A stretch of DNA of 64,000 bases from Chrysophaeum taylorii. Its lineage: Eukaryota; Sar; Pelagophyceae; Pelagomonadales; Pelagomonadaceae. The position numbers and the translations under genes were made by a program. The stretch lies in the NCBI GenBank assembly GCA_029834535.1, contig JAQMWT010000551.1, forward strand, positions 62,001 through 126,000, in the 5' to 3' direction. A model generated the notes under the pieces. The model saw only the letters and a program-made list of their open reading frames with translations, did no database searches and had not been told where the DNA came from. This document shows positions 12,890 through 23,165 of this stretch, piece by piece. Position 1 is the first letter of the stretch, and each line of letters starts with the position of its first letter.

Positions 12890-14302
12890 TTACCGGGGAT
12901 TGTTGTCGTCGTTAAGGAGGAGGGTCGCCGCCCGGAACTGGAAGGTAATCGCGCGGGCGAGCTGGAAGAGCGCGAAGAAGCGCCAGATGGCGGCGCCGTC
13001 GGGGAGGAGGTTCGGGAAGAGGATGCGGTGGGAGGCGGCGAGGGCGATTGGGGGAAAGACGAGGGCCGATAGGGCGTAGGCGGCGCCGACGGCCTTGAGA
13101 TCCCCGAGCGCGATCATGACGCCTTCGCCGTGCGCGACGGCGGCGTGGAGGAGGACGGAGATGGAGAGGGGCGCCGCGAGGGTCGAAAGGGTCGCGGCGA
13201 TGGCGGGGTCGCTCGAGAAGAGGGGGGCGGCGAAGGAGGCGAAGGCGAAGCACGCGGCGCTCACGAATACGGAGGCGATCGCGGCGAAGTTAAAAATCGC
13301 CGACGACACGTCCTTGCAGGCAGGCGTGCCCTTTAGTGGCGGGAGGAAGGCCTGGGCCGTCTGGGCGGCAAGGGCCTCCATGACGAGGGAGGCGAGGAGG
13401 TAGAAGGTGAAGGAGAGTTGGTGGGCCGCGAGCGGGACTCTCCCTAGCGCGGACGCGGCGTGAGTCATCGCGCCGAAAGACGCGATCTTAGAGATCACGA
13501 GGACCAAGACGGGGGCCGCGAAGGCGGCGTAGCCGGCGGGCGCCGTACGCCATAAAATAAAATCTTTCCCCAGCGTTTTTCGCGCGGCGCGCGCGAGCAC
13601 GAGAGCCGAGACGATTTGAGCTCCGAACGTGGCTTCCGCGGCGCCGCGGACGCCGCGTCCCAGCACTGCGACCGCCACGTAGTCGCCGATGACGTTGGCG
13701 CTCGCGGAGGCGAACTGCGCGCGCAGGGGCGCGATGCTGTTCTTGGCGCCGAGGAGACAGGCGGTCAAGACGTTGCTCGCCAACAAGAAGCTCATGCCCA
13801 AAGCTCTGGCGTCGACGTAGCTCGCAGCTTTCTCGATCACAGAAGCGTCGGCGCCGACGAAAACCGCGAGGGCCCAGCGCCCAAAGACCCGCAACAAAAG
13901 CGTGGTGGCGAGGCCGCACCACGCGGCTAGGGCCAAGCCGCGAGCCGCGACGTTAAGTCTTTCCTCTCGGGTAGTCGACGAGGCGAGGAGGTTTGTTGCA
14001 GCCACGTTGAGGAACGCGAACACGTAGCCGGCGGCGTCGCAGAGGGAGGTTGCCGGGCCGAGCGCGGCGATGTCGAGCGCGGAGTCTTTGGATGTGATGC
14101 CGACGGCGCTCGTGTCGATGAGCGTGAGCAACGGCCCTGACACCCAGAGCGCGAGCGCCGGGAGACCGAATCGCAGGAGTTCCCCCTGCGTCACCTCCCG
14201 CGTCGCGCCGCGCCCGCGCGGCGGCCGCTGCTGTTTCAGCGGCGCAAACCCAAAGGCGGCGGCGGCGGCGAGGGGGAGGAAGATAGTGACGAACTTCTTC
14301 AT
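12890..14302 (-). CDS. MATE-family efflux transporter, probably plastid-targeted
   Basis: 470 residues from ATG 14302. MATE proteins are 12-TM, cation-coupled exporters of organic compounds. The closest pattern I recognise is the plant plastid-envelope EDS5/DTX45-48 group: LPALALWVSGPLLTLIDTSA in TM1, ALGPATSLCDAAGYVFAFLN in TM2, and LRAQFASASANVIGDY in TM6. The N-terminus MKKFVTIFLPLAAAAAFGFAP is a signal peptide followed by an AFxFAP motif, the heterokont plastid-import signature. The gene starts 7 nt after the stop of the sulfotransferase on the same strand, so it has almost no promoter of its own; co-transcription or a promoter inside the upstream gene is likely. Confidence 0.92.
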   Translation of the reverse strand: MKKFVTIFLPLAAAAAFGFAPLKQQRPPRGRGATREVTQGELLRFGLPALALWVSGPLLTLIDTSAVGITSKDSALDIAALGPATSLCDAAGYVFAFLNVAATNLLASSTTREERLNVAARGLALAAWCGLATTLLLRVFGRWALAVFVGADASVIEKAASYVDARALGMSFLLASNVLTACLLGAKNSIAPLRAQFASASANVIGDYVAVAVLGRGVRGAAEATFGAQIVSALVLARAARKTLGKDFILWRTAPAGYAAFAAPVLVLVISKIASFGAMTHAASALGRVPLAAHQLSFTFYLLASLVMEALAAQTAQAFLPPLKGTPACKDVSSAIFNFAAIASVFVSAACFAFASFAAPLFSSDPAIAATLSTLAAPLSISVLLHAAVAHGEGVMIALGDLKAVGAAYALSALVFPPIALAASHRILFPNLLPDGAAIWRFFALFQLARAITFQFRAATLLLNDDNNPR

Positions 14303-14309
14303 GTCTTCA

Positions 14310-15395
14310 TCATGCCCTAGTACTACAATTTTTGGTTTTGGGGGGGGGGGGCACCGCCCCCGCCACCGCCCCCGCCACCGCCCCCGCCACCGCCACCATG
14401 GAGGTGGTGGTGTTCAAACAAGCCTCATCATCATCATCGAGGTCGATCGCGCAGGAGGCGCGGCGCGGCGGGTGGCAGTCGGGGAGCTTGACGTACTCAT
14501 CCGCCGCATGGTTGTTGTTGTTGTTGTTGTTGTTGTTGACGCCTCGGGGCCGCATTTCGACACACGCGGCTGCGAGAGCTCCCCTCGCCGCGGCGACCTT
14601 CTTCCCGACGGAATAGAGCATGGCGTCGAAACCGAAGTTGGGGTGGTCGGCGACTATCTTATCCTTGGCACCGTCGCTTAACACTTGTCTCGCCCGCTTT
14701 CTGGCATTGTACTGTTTCCTCGGAACTACGAAAGGCGACAGCCACGGCGCGTGGTACAAGAGCTGCGGAACAAAAGTCTCGAAATGGTGTTCGGAGTCGA
14801 CGACGATGTCGCAACCGAACACCAAATTCCACATCGCCATGCTCCTGTCGCAGTCCGCGCGCGGGACCAGCCACCGGGCGGTGGACTGCGTCAACAGGGC
14901 CGAGACGACCTTCGAGTCGTTTTTCGCGACCGCATCTTCGAGAAATTTCGTCGGCGGCAAATTTTTATTCTTTTCGCGGTCCTGGATGTGCCTGTTCTCG
15001 CGCAGAAACGCTTCGTCCCTTGTCGCGCCCGCGTAGGTGGCTTTGTAATCGTAGAGAGATATCAAAAGACTAAACGGGTCGCGGAGCGACACGATATACA
15101 ACGGTCGCAGAAGATTCGCATTCCAGGCGCACGCCCCGATCGGCTTGTGTCCGGCGTAGACCACGCCCCGTTCCATTTCGAACGTTTCGCCACAACCCGT
15201 CACCCAAAACTGTTCGTACCTCCCTAGAAATCGAGCTTTCGTTTTGAGGTTGGTCTCGAGGCTCATCTGAATTGTCGTGCCCGCTGTCTTCGGCACGTGC
15301 ACGTACTGCACGGGCACGCCGTTCCTCCTGAAGGCGAGGTCCGCGACCCTCGACCCGCATTCGAACACCAACCCCCACGCAAACATCAGCATCAT
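14310..15395 (-). CDS. Sulfotransferase-family protein (PAPS-dependent, Golgi type)
   Basis: 361 residues. Members transfer sulfate from PAPS to carbohydrates or other acceptors in the Golgi lumen. Seen here: an N-terminal hydrophobic signal-anchor (residues 1-20), the 5'-phosphosulfate-binding loop YVHVPKTAGTTI (31-42), and the 3'-phosphate-binding segment IVSLRDPFSLLISLYDYK (about 101-118), the usual HxPKTxGT / RDPxxR-type pair. The last 80 residues are low complexity: an Asn run from (AAC)n, an acidic patch, and Ala-Gly-Val repeats over a G-rich tract at 14340-14400. The start is ATG 15395 or the adjacent in-frame 15392. Substrate is unknown. Confidence 0.85.
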   Translation of the reverse strand: MMLMFAWGLVFECGSRVADLAFRRNGVPVQYVHVPKTAGTTIQMSLETNLKTKARFLGRYEQFWVTGCGETFEMERGVVYAGHKPIGACAWNANLLRPLYIVSLRDPFSLLISLYDYKATYAGATRDEAFLRENRHIQDREKNKNLPPTKFLEDAVAKNDSKVVSALLTQSTARWLVPRADCDRSMAMWNLVFGCDIVVDSEHHFETFVPQLLYHAPWLSPFVVPRKQYNARKRARQVLSDGAKDKIVADHPNFGFDAMLYSVGKKVAAARGALAAACVEMRPRGVNNNNNNNNNHAADEYVKLPDCHPPRRASCAIDLDDDDEACLNTTTSMVAVAGAVAGAVAGAVPPPPKTKNCSTRA

Positions 15396-15422
15396 CAGAA
15401 TTTCGGGAATAATAACTTAACA

Positions 15423-16013
15423 TTACAACAACCCCTGGCTGTAGATGGTGGTGGTGGGGCTGTCGTCCTCCTCTTGAGCCGCCGCTTTATTATCGTCTTC
15501 ATCGACTTGGGCTTCCGGGATCGCAGGCATGCATGACAACCAGGAGAGGAAAGGTCCGAGATCGATCCCGCAGACCGGCGCGTCTTGGTTGCCGACCTCG
15601 TCGTCGACGACCACGAAATGCGACGTTCGCTGCGGGGGCATCGACGCAGCGCGCCGCGCCTTGTCGACCTTGGACCAGTTCCGTTGGAAGGTCGGCGGTG
15701 TCTTCTCCTTCGTTTCCTCCACGGGGGCTGCGTGGACCCGCAGCTCGAGCCGACGCGACGGAACGGGAGGAACCGCCGTCGTCGTCGTCGTCGCCGTCGT
15801 CGCTCTCTCGGGCCGTTGCACCTTGCGACTCTTTGCTTCTCGACGGCTCTTCAACTTTGTCCGCCGACACGTCAGCTTCCGGTCGTCCAGCCGCGGCGCC
15901 ACCGGCGTGCTCTGCGGCGACGAGGCGCTCTCGCTCTTGGGAGATTTTGGAACGATTTTTTTCTTTGCCCGAGGCACCGACAGGTCTAGCGCCTCGATCA
16001 TCGTCGAGCCCAT
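15423..16013 (-). CDS. Hypothetical basic low-complexity protein
   Basis: 196 residues from ATG 16013. I do not recognise it. The first 90 residues are Lys/Arg/Ser/Thr-rich, with a run of threonines. A more ordered part follows: TFQRNWSKVDKARRAASMPP, then HFVVVDDEVGNQDAPVCGIDLGPFLSWLS. The tail is acidic. It sits 27 bp upstream of the sulfotransferase start on the same strand and 91 bp from the divergent NMT start. Position in a compact block and a proper ATG support it as real; function is unknown. Confidence 0.6.
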   Translation of the reverse strand: MGSTMIEALDLSVPRAKKKIVPKSPKSESASSPQSTPVAPRLDDRKLTCRRTKLKSRREAKSRKVQRPERATTATTTTTAVPPVPSRRLELRVHAAPVEETKEKTPPTFQRNWSKVDKARRAASMPPQRTSHFVVVDDEVGNQDAPVCGIDLGPFLSWLSCMPAIPEAQVDEDDNKAAAQEEDDSPTTTIYSQGLL

Positions 16014-16104
16014 CCCCTTTTTAAATTACCGCATTTATTATAATAACAACGTTCGTTTCAACGGACAACGGATCTCTTCCGAGGGGGGGTTCTACCATTA
16101 AAAC
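16014..16104. promoter_or_regulatory. 91-bp divergent promoter region
   Basis: The only DNA between the ATG of the hypothetical gene (16013, minus) and the ATG of NMT (16105, plus). It must hold both 5' leaders and any core promoter. An AT-rich stretch (about 16022-16048) is the obvious feature; I see no clear TATA box. Confidence 0.5.
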
Positions 16105-17334
16105 ATGAGCGATGGCGACGAGAGGCCCGTGCACAAGTTTTGGAACACGCAGCCCGTGCCGAGACTGGACGAACGCGTGGATGGGTCGAACTGCGCGATC
16201 GAAGCCGACAAGGCCGCGGAGGAGTTGCGGCAGGAGCCGCTGCGCATGCCGGAGGGTTTTAGATGGTATAAGTAGACGACTATGATGATGATGATGATGA
16301 TGATGAGAATGACGACTTGGCACCACAGGTCCGAGCTCGACGTGCAGGACGAGGAGGTGCTCCGCGAGATCTACACGCTCCTGAACGAGAACTACGTCGA
16401 AGACGACGACGCGATGTTCCGGTTCGACTACAAGATGAACTTTTTGACTTGGGCTCTCACCCCCCCAAACTTCCGTCCGGAATTCCACCTCGGCGTCAGG
16501 ATGGGGGGTCGGCTCATGGCATTCATCACGGGCGTGCCGGCGACCATGAACGTGCGAGGAAAGCGCGTGAAGACGGTCGAGATAAACTACCTCTGCGTAC
16601 ACAAGAAACTGAGATCGAAGCGACTCGCTCCCGTCCTCATCCGAGAAATCACGAGACGGGTCAACCTCCTCGGCATATTCCAGGCCGTGTATACGGCGGG
16701 CGTTGTGCTGCCCAAGCCCCTCGCCTCGTGTCGCTACTGGCACCGGTCCCTCGAGCCGAAAAAACTGATAGAGATCGGCTTCTCGCGGCTCACGCCCCGC
16801 ATGACGATGGCCAGAACGATCAAACTCTACAAACTTCCCCAATCTCCCTCGCATCTTGTTCCGATGGAACCCAAGCACGTCAAATCAGCCCACTCTCTCC
16901 TGTCCGAATACCTCTCCAAGTTCCACCTGCATCCCGAATTCGACCTCGAAGACTTCGTTCACGCCTTCCTCCCGAGACCCGACGTTGTCGACACTTTTGT
17001 TGTGCTAGCCCCCGGCGACGTCGTCACCGACATCTGCAGCTTCTATCACTTACCCTCGACAGTCATCGGAAACGACAAGCACGACACCCTCAAGGCGGCC
17101 TATTCCTTCTACAACGTCGCCACGTCTATGCCGCTCGTCGACCTCATGCGCGACGCCCTCGTTTGTGCAAAAAACTGTGGCATGGACGTCTTTAACGCCC
17201 TCGACATCATGGAGAACGACTCCTTTCTCAAGCCGCTCAAATTCGGCATTGGCGACGGCCACCTCCAGTACTACCTCTACAACTGGAGAACGGCCCCCAT
17301 GGACCCCAGCGACATCGGCCTCGTCCTCCTCTAA
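16105..17334 (+). CDS. NMT: Glycylpeptide N-tetradecanoyltransferase (N-myristoyltransferase)
   Basis: NMT attaches myristate to N-terminal glycine of proteins in the cytosol. Exon 1 (16105-16265) encodes the start [20 protein letters not shown] up to EGFRW. A 63-nt intron (16266-16328, GTATAAG...CCACAG, containing (ATG)n repeats) joins in frame to [20 protein letters not shown]. The spliced protein is about 388 residues. Family signatures: [35 protein letters not shown] (acyl-CoA site), [31 protein letters not shown], and the C-terminal [17 protein letters not shown] ending in Leu, whose carboxylate is catalytic in this family. The intron is supported by restoring the universally conserved N-terminal segment. 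Confidence 0.96.
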
Positions 17335-20300
17335 AACGGCGCGCGCGCTTTTGCTTTAGGTGGGGGGAGAGGGCGGGGTTTGGGGGGTGGGACGGACGAC
17401 TTCCTTTTTTTTCTATACAAATCCGAACAAATATTATGTCCGCTTCTTGGTCTGCTGCTCTAGCTATCGTTCGGATTCGGAGGAGGGTTCAATCCCATTT
17501 TCCTTTCACCAGAGTCATTATGCTGCCCAGCACTCGGCCGAGAGCACCCAGACAGACGAGCATGGGTCCCATTCTGGCTCGTCTTTCTCTCGGCCGTCGT
17601 TCGAATCGACGTCGAGCGACAGTACCTCCGTGTGGCCGAGGATGGATGCCCCTTGCTTTCAGCCTCGTCGGCACTGTGCTACCAACACAGCGCAGGGACG
17701 ACGACGACGACGACGAAGACTGCAAAACCAATGCTCGCCGTTAAGCTCCGATTGTCGAGTACGAAGAACAACAGGTTTGCGAGAACGAACGAACGAACGA
17801 ACGAACGACGCCGCATTGTTCTTCGATGAGGTCAAAAGCGGGGCGCAGACAACAACGACTCTGCGCTCCGACTTAGCACTGCCTCGTACTCGGACCACAC
17901 TTTTCGGAATCGTCCCATTTTGGCTTCGGTCAACCCAAACGCTTGCCGCCGCGACCATTCGGTGCATTCTCAAACAGCCGCGGATGCCTCGTTCGCACGA
18001 ACAATTTAGCTACTGCCGGACGAATGCCACGGGACTTCAAATCGGCCACCGCCACAGCGCGTGCCATCGGAGGGCTCACCGGTCCGATTCGATCCGATCA
18101 GGGGCGGTGCGAGTCGGCGTCCTGGCTCGCAAGGGATCGACTGGGGCGACCAAGGACGTTGTTGTTTATTGTTCGAGAAGGCCCGAACTTCACATTTTCG
18201 ACAAAAAGAATGCTCGATTCGCAGCCCGATAGACTCAGCACGGCGTCGCTGGTACGCCGCCGATCGTTCGCGCAGCAACCTTCTAATGAAACGAAACCCC
18301 CGCGTGCGTGGTATCATCTACTTGGAAAGGTAGCGCTCGACGACGGCATCGGGATCGGAAGGTGCTGAGCGTTTTAGACTCCGTTTAAGCCGCAACCTAC
18401 TGCGGACGGCCTGCCGTGGTCCCTCCCGCGAATACTGCTGGCAAAAGTCGGACGTGCGGTGACTTCGGACGCTGCCAGCCACCTGCTTAGCTCTCGTGTT
18501 CGATGCTTTGTGCCACTCGCTGTCAAGAGATAGATCCCTCGAAAAAGATGGCCACACCAGATGTCCTGGCGGACGCATTCATCTCTACCTTTTAAAAAGT
18601 GGTCCGAGACCTCCCGTCTCGCGGCTGGTCCTGTCGCCGACGGCCGCAAAAAAATTACGAACTTCCGTTTCCTCGAGGGCGCGCTAAATTGCTTCATCAA
18701 GACACGCCGGCTCCAGCTGGGCGTCTCCTTGCGCTTCATCCGCAACGCTGGTTCCCTGGATTGCGCAGCGCAGCTCCCCAGCTGCTTTTCCCTAGCTTCC
18801 GTTGTTGACTAGCAGGGGATCATGGGTCGGAGGTTTTTTTCATGTGTCGACTGCCAAGAGCGGGGGCGCGAGCGAGGGCACGGGCGTTGCGGGGCTTTTT
18901 TTGGGGGTGGAGACGTGATGGATGCCTGGAAGGCGGAGGTACCCACCCGGGGGGGAGTGTCTGATGACGTGAGGGATGCCAGGGCGGGAGAGTTTTAGGA
19001 GGCGATTCCGGTTAAGCAATCGTATCGCACGCGCCTGGGCGTCCGGGATAACGCAAACCCGCTTGAGCAAAAGACACTGTTGTGGGCCGCAAATTAAATA
19101 AATTACTACGGGGTAGTTTAAAGATTCGCGCAGTGATCTTTACAGACCGGCAGGACCCCCCCCTCTTAGCAGCAGGCGACCTTCTAAAACGGCAATCCCT
19201 CTCTGCTTATGGCGGCACTGAAAAACACTCCCGACCCTAGGGTGACAAAGGGGGGACTCACCGACTCGCCCTAGACCTCGCTGAACGAGGCCAACACGGA
19301 CTCGGGGTCGGTTATGCTCGCCACACCACTTGTTCACGCTCACCAAGCCCCTCTCAACTTGAGGATGGAGAATCGATTTATGATAGCAACAAGATACGCC
19401 TCTCTCTCTCGAGGGAGAGGTATGACATCACTAGGAAAGTAAGGAAGGCCGTTCCGATGAACGGGTATCAAGCCTTATCTCGAGCACACAGGACGTTCCG
19501 TCGCACTCTTTCCCAGTCAGCATCTTCAAAGAAGCAGCGGCAAACACCTCATTGAGTGGTCGCAGCGGTCGCTCCGCCATGCTGAGCGCTGATTTCTTCT
19601 TTCTAGTCGGGTTTTTTTTGTGTCGCGTGCGCCATCGGGCCACACGCGATAACTCATGCCACGTGTGCCCCAGGAGCGACGTCACCGCTTCAAGACTTCT
19701 TTCCTCCCATAGGGGTACACAAAATTTATGCTCCCTGGGTACGTAAACCATGCTCCCCCAAGGGAATTTTCCCTACTACGACTAACGCGGTAGCATCGGC
19801 GACGATGCACTTCGTCGAGATACTTGTCTGAAGCCTGCGGGGAAACTGGTGGTCCTGTGAAGCTCAACAGCATCGTTGTCCCGCCGTTCGCCAACGCGGC
19901 CCTCCTGGGTTATTACGTCTTGGTATATGTGCGTCCGCATAGATTTCCGGCGAAAGCATCACTCGCCGCAGGCCGGGTCCGACGTTGTTGGTCGCATCCA
20001 CGTGCCGTGCTCGAAACACCTCCTGATGGCGATTCTGTCTGTCTCACGGCCTTGGCGCGCTTGACCTCGTTACCTTGTTGTTGGGACGAGGTGTGGTATA
20101 GTACGCGCGACCTTCCAGGGCCGCTTGGAGCAAGGTCTCGCGGCTCGCCCGACAACGCTGTGACAGCACTTCGATACGCACTGCCCGCCGGTGGAGCGTC
20201 CGTCATGCTCCGTTCCAACGGCGGCGCGCTCTCGGCGAACCTTTCACCGATTCCGGCGTCTACAGCCGCAGAATTGATAATGAGAGGGACCGTGTCGGGC
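17335..20300. other. 3 kb with no recognised gene
   Basis: Between NMT and the 3' flank of the FAAL array. It contains a (GAAC)n run at 17783-17808 and a short (GAC)n run near 17700. Short frames on both strands resemble nothing I know and lack convincing composition. It may be decayed mobile DNA, but I found no terminal repeats. Confidence 0.5.
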
Positions 20301-20682
20301 TTCCTTCAAGTCTCGAGGCGCCAGCATGTCACGAGAGACAGACCCCGCCCAGAACGCGACACATCGCAGCTCACTTCGATGCTGCTCCACCACCAAACCC
20401 CTGCCACCACACGTAAGCTCTATAGCCTAAGTGGGTGTTCCCCCCTCGAGGGGTGATCGGGCACCTTGAGACAAGCCTTCTTAGGTCCGGTTGCGCGTAA
20501 TAATCCATTTACACCCCCTCCAGATTCTCTCGCACCGCTCTTACATTCCCGCTCTATCCAGGCAAGCGCATGGTGACGGAAACTGGGGACGCGAGATTCC
20601 GACGGAGCGAGAGCTCGCGACTGTTGTGGGCGTTCGTGCACTCGGCCAGCCCATATGGTCGCGATCAGACCCATGGTCGCGA

Positions 20683-22769
20683 TCACGGAGACTGTGGCTG
20701 CTTTGCGGTAGTATCATTGAGGTCGCTGTAGTAATTCCTGGGCGCCAACGACGATATGTCCCGTATGCAGTTCGAGGAGACAATCAGCCGTGTCGTCCTC
20801 GGGAATGCCTGCGGCGGGAAAGAAGGGTTGTCGTCAACTAAAACAAAACGAAAACACAAGCCACTTTTTTGTCTCACTTCGTCGCCGGTCCTCAAGTAGG
20901 TCTTGCCGTCGTCAGGATCGAGACGAGCACAAAATACGTCGTCGCTCAGCTCGGGTTTTCCCCAATAACCTAACGTGACGGAACCCGAGCCCACCCACAG
21001 CTCGCCGGTCGTGCTTTCGGGCACCACGCGCCGGGTTTCCGCGTCGACGATGTGAACGTCGATTACGAATTCAGAGCCGCACGAGGCAAGATCCGGCCTT
21101 TGTCGCGACGTGACGAGACCGTCCAAATCGCAACACGTGGCGACCTGAGGGAGGAAAAAATAAGTATTTGGTGAACAACCTCGCAATTCTAAACGTCTCA
21201 GCCACATTTTATTTTGTGCTGGCACACATCCACGCGTGTCGCACAGCACGTGTCACCACCGCACGATCGAGGAAGGACGCTGGTTCGTTCGACGTGTTCG
21301 GCCAGGCCGTAGGTAGGCACGAATTTTTTGTCATCGGGGAGCTTGCAGTTCATTGAAAAAAATGCATCGAACTCGCGAATGACGGACGGCACGCAGCGCT
21401 GGCCGCAGCCGAAACCCATGTTGACCAAACTACTCAGGTCGATGTCGCTGATGTCGTCGGCCGACGCGGCACGCTTCGTACTCAAATGGTACGCGAAGTC
21501 CGGAGCCGAGGTCCCGAGCGCACGGTACTTCGAGACGGCGCGCATCCACATGAGGGGGTTGGCCAGGAAAGAAAGCGGCGAGAAGTTCACCATGTGGTAG
21601 CCGGCGAGAAACGGTCCGACGAACATCAACATCAAGCCCATGTCGTGAAACTGCGGGAGTTTGTGGTGAGACAGACGACGCCGAAAACATATGAACACGA
21701 CACTTATTACCTGTGGCACCCACGACACGTAGATGACGCGCAGAGAAGGATAGGCAAGATCGTAATATCGGTCGGCCTCGGGCTTGCCGAATTGTATTTC
21801 GGCCATGTGGCGATACCAAGCAAAGTAGATTTCGTTTAAGTTGTGCCAGATATTGCTGTGCGCAACCATCACACCCTTGGGATCCCTACGGAGGCGCAAA
21901 GGGAGGTCGGAAGAAGTAAGTCTTAAAAATTTAAAAGACAACGCACGCACGCACCCCGTGGAACCAGAAGTAAATTGAAGGAAGGCGATCGAGTCGGGCG
22001 GGGCTTGGTCGATGGCAAAACTTTCTTGCTGTTCACCGTGCGCAGCCACGAGCGACTTACGCGCGACGTCGTGGTGTTTGCCATCGAGAACCGGCTGACC
22101 CGTCGCCTCGTCGAAGTTCGAGCTGGTCGAGACTTGGCCTACCGCTGGCATGGAGCCAGCCCGCGGTCGCGGCGCCGATTCCCCGCTCGAGAAAAAGCGG
22201 CGATACAAAGTTGTCGACCGAAAAGCATCCGTTTGTGACCTCGCAAGCCGATGGAACAGCGGTGAACTTGCATCGTCGTCGCCTTGGCCTAGGTTTTCCG
22301 TGTTGTGCCAACGCATCCTTGGCCACGCGTGCCATATGCTCGTCGTCACGCGAAGCTTGTGCACGACGTTGTCGGTGAGGCCCACTTCTGCGCTGCAGCT
22401 GGTGCTCACGAGGTCTAGCTTTTCGAGGCCGCGTCGAAGGTTAGCCGGATCGGGTGGATACGACGGCACCGCAAAGACGCCTGCGCGAAGACACCCGATG
22501 AAAGCAACGAAGAATTCGGGACCGGGCGCGTAGACGAGGAGTGCGCGATCGCCTGCTGCAAGGCCGACGTCCCCGAGAAGCCACTTGGCCAAAAACTCCG
22601 AACGTCCCCAGACCCCGCCAAACGACAGCTTGGAAGCCTCGGCGCCGTTGCCGTCGAGCCAGGTCAAGAACGTTTCCTTGTCGAGCGCTGCTGTCGTCTT
22701 CCGTGCCTGCGCCTGCCAAGTCGGTTCTTCGCTGAAAGGGCGCCACCACTGCGGCTTGCTCGACGTCAT
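20683..22769 (-). pseudogene. FAAL-carrier-Pls-like synthetase, copy A: internally deleted relic
   Basis: The 5' 2 kb is nearly identical to copy B: same ATG (22769), same FAAL N-domain with FLQFTSGSTG, DPKGVMV, SWVPQ/FHDMGL, and the same four intron positions (for example about 21886-21954). Past the fourth intron the AMP-binding domain degenerates. At RNYYSD it is joined to the last codons of the full gene, giving LNDTTAKQPQSP and the normal stop. The C-terminal part of the ligase, the carrier domain and all three beta-helix modules are gone. It might still be transcribed from the intact duplicated upstream DNA, but a functional synthetase is not possible from it. Confidence 0.85.
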
Positions 22770-22984
22770 ATCAGAGAAGACACAGAGACACAGTTATCGA
22801 GGGCGACAAGCTCGGGATCAAGGAGGCCATTGCGCGCGAAATTTATTGCCAGAAGAAAAGATCGTTCTAGAATAGTCGGGGTGAGTAACGTTCTCTTTGT
22901 TACCCACACTACTAATTGGACAAAACGAGATTACAGTCGACGCGCCTAATAATCTTCACTGGCAAGAATCTTCAAAAAACGTTT

Positions 22985-23165
22985 TTGACGTTACGATATT
23001 AACGACGTCGCTAAGCTCGTACCGCCGTGGTATACCAGCCAGGGCTGCAACTTGACAGAGGCGTCGTCAAAATGTTGACGTCAAACAGCCGTTATAGGTT
23101 GATATTGACGTTAACGTGACTTGACGCGACCACTTTCGGCGAGTCGAGGGATTTTACGTGACGTC
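22985..23165 (-). promoter_or_regulatory. TGACG-motif cluster upstream of FAAL copy A
   Basis: Within 220-400 bp upstream of the ATG at 22769 there are five TGACG cores in 180 bp: TTTTTGACGTTACG, GTTGACGTCAAAC (a perfect TGACGTCA palindrome), ATTGACGTTAACG, CTTGACGCG and ACGTGACGTCGG. TGACGT is the core recognised by bZIP factors, including stramenopile aureochromes. The same cluster occurs upstream of copy B at about 33285-33465, where the palindrome is changed to TGACGTAA. A regulatory role is inference; the cluster could instead be an old element end. Confidence 0.4.
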
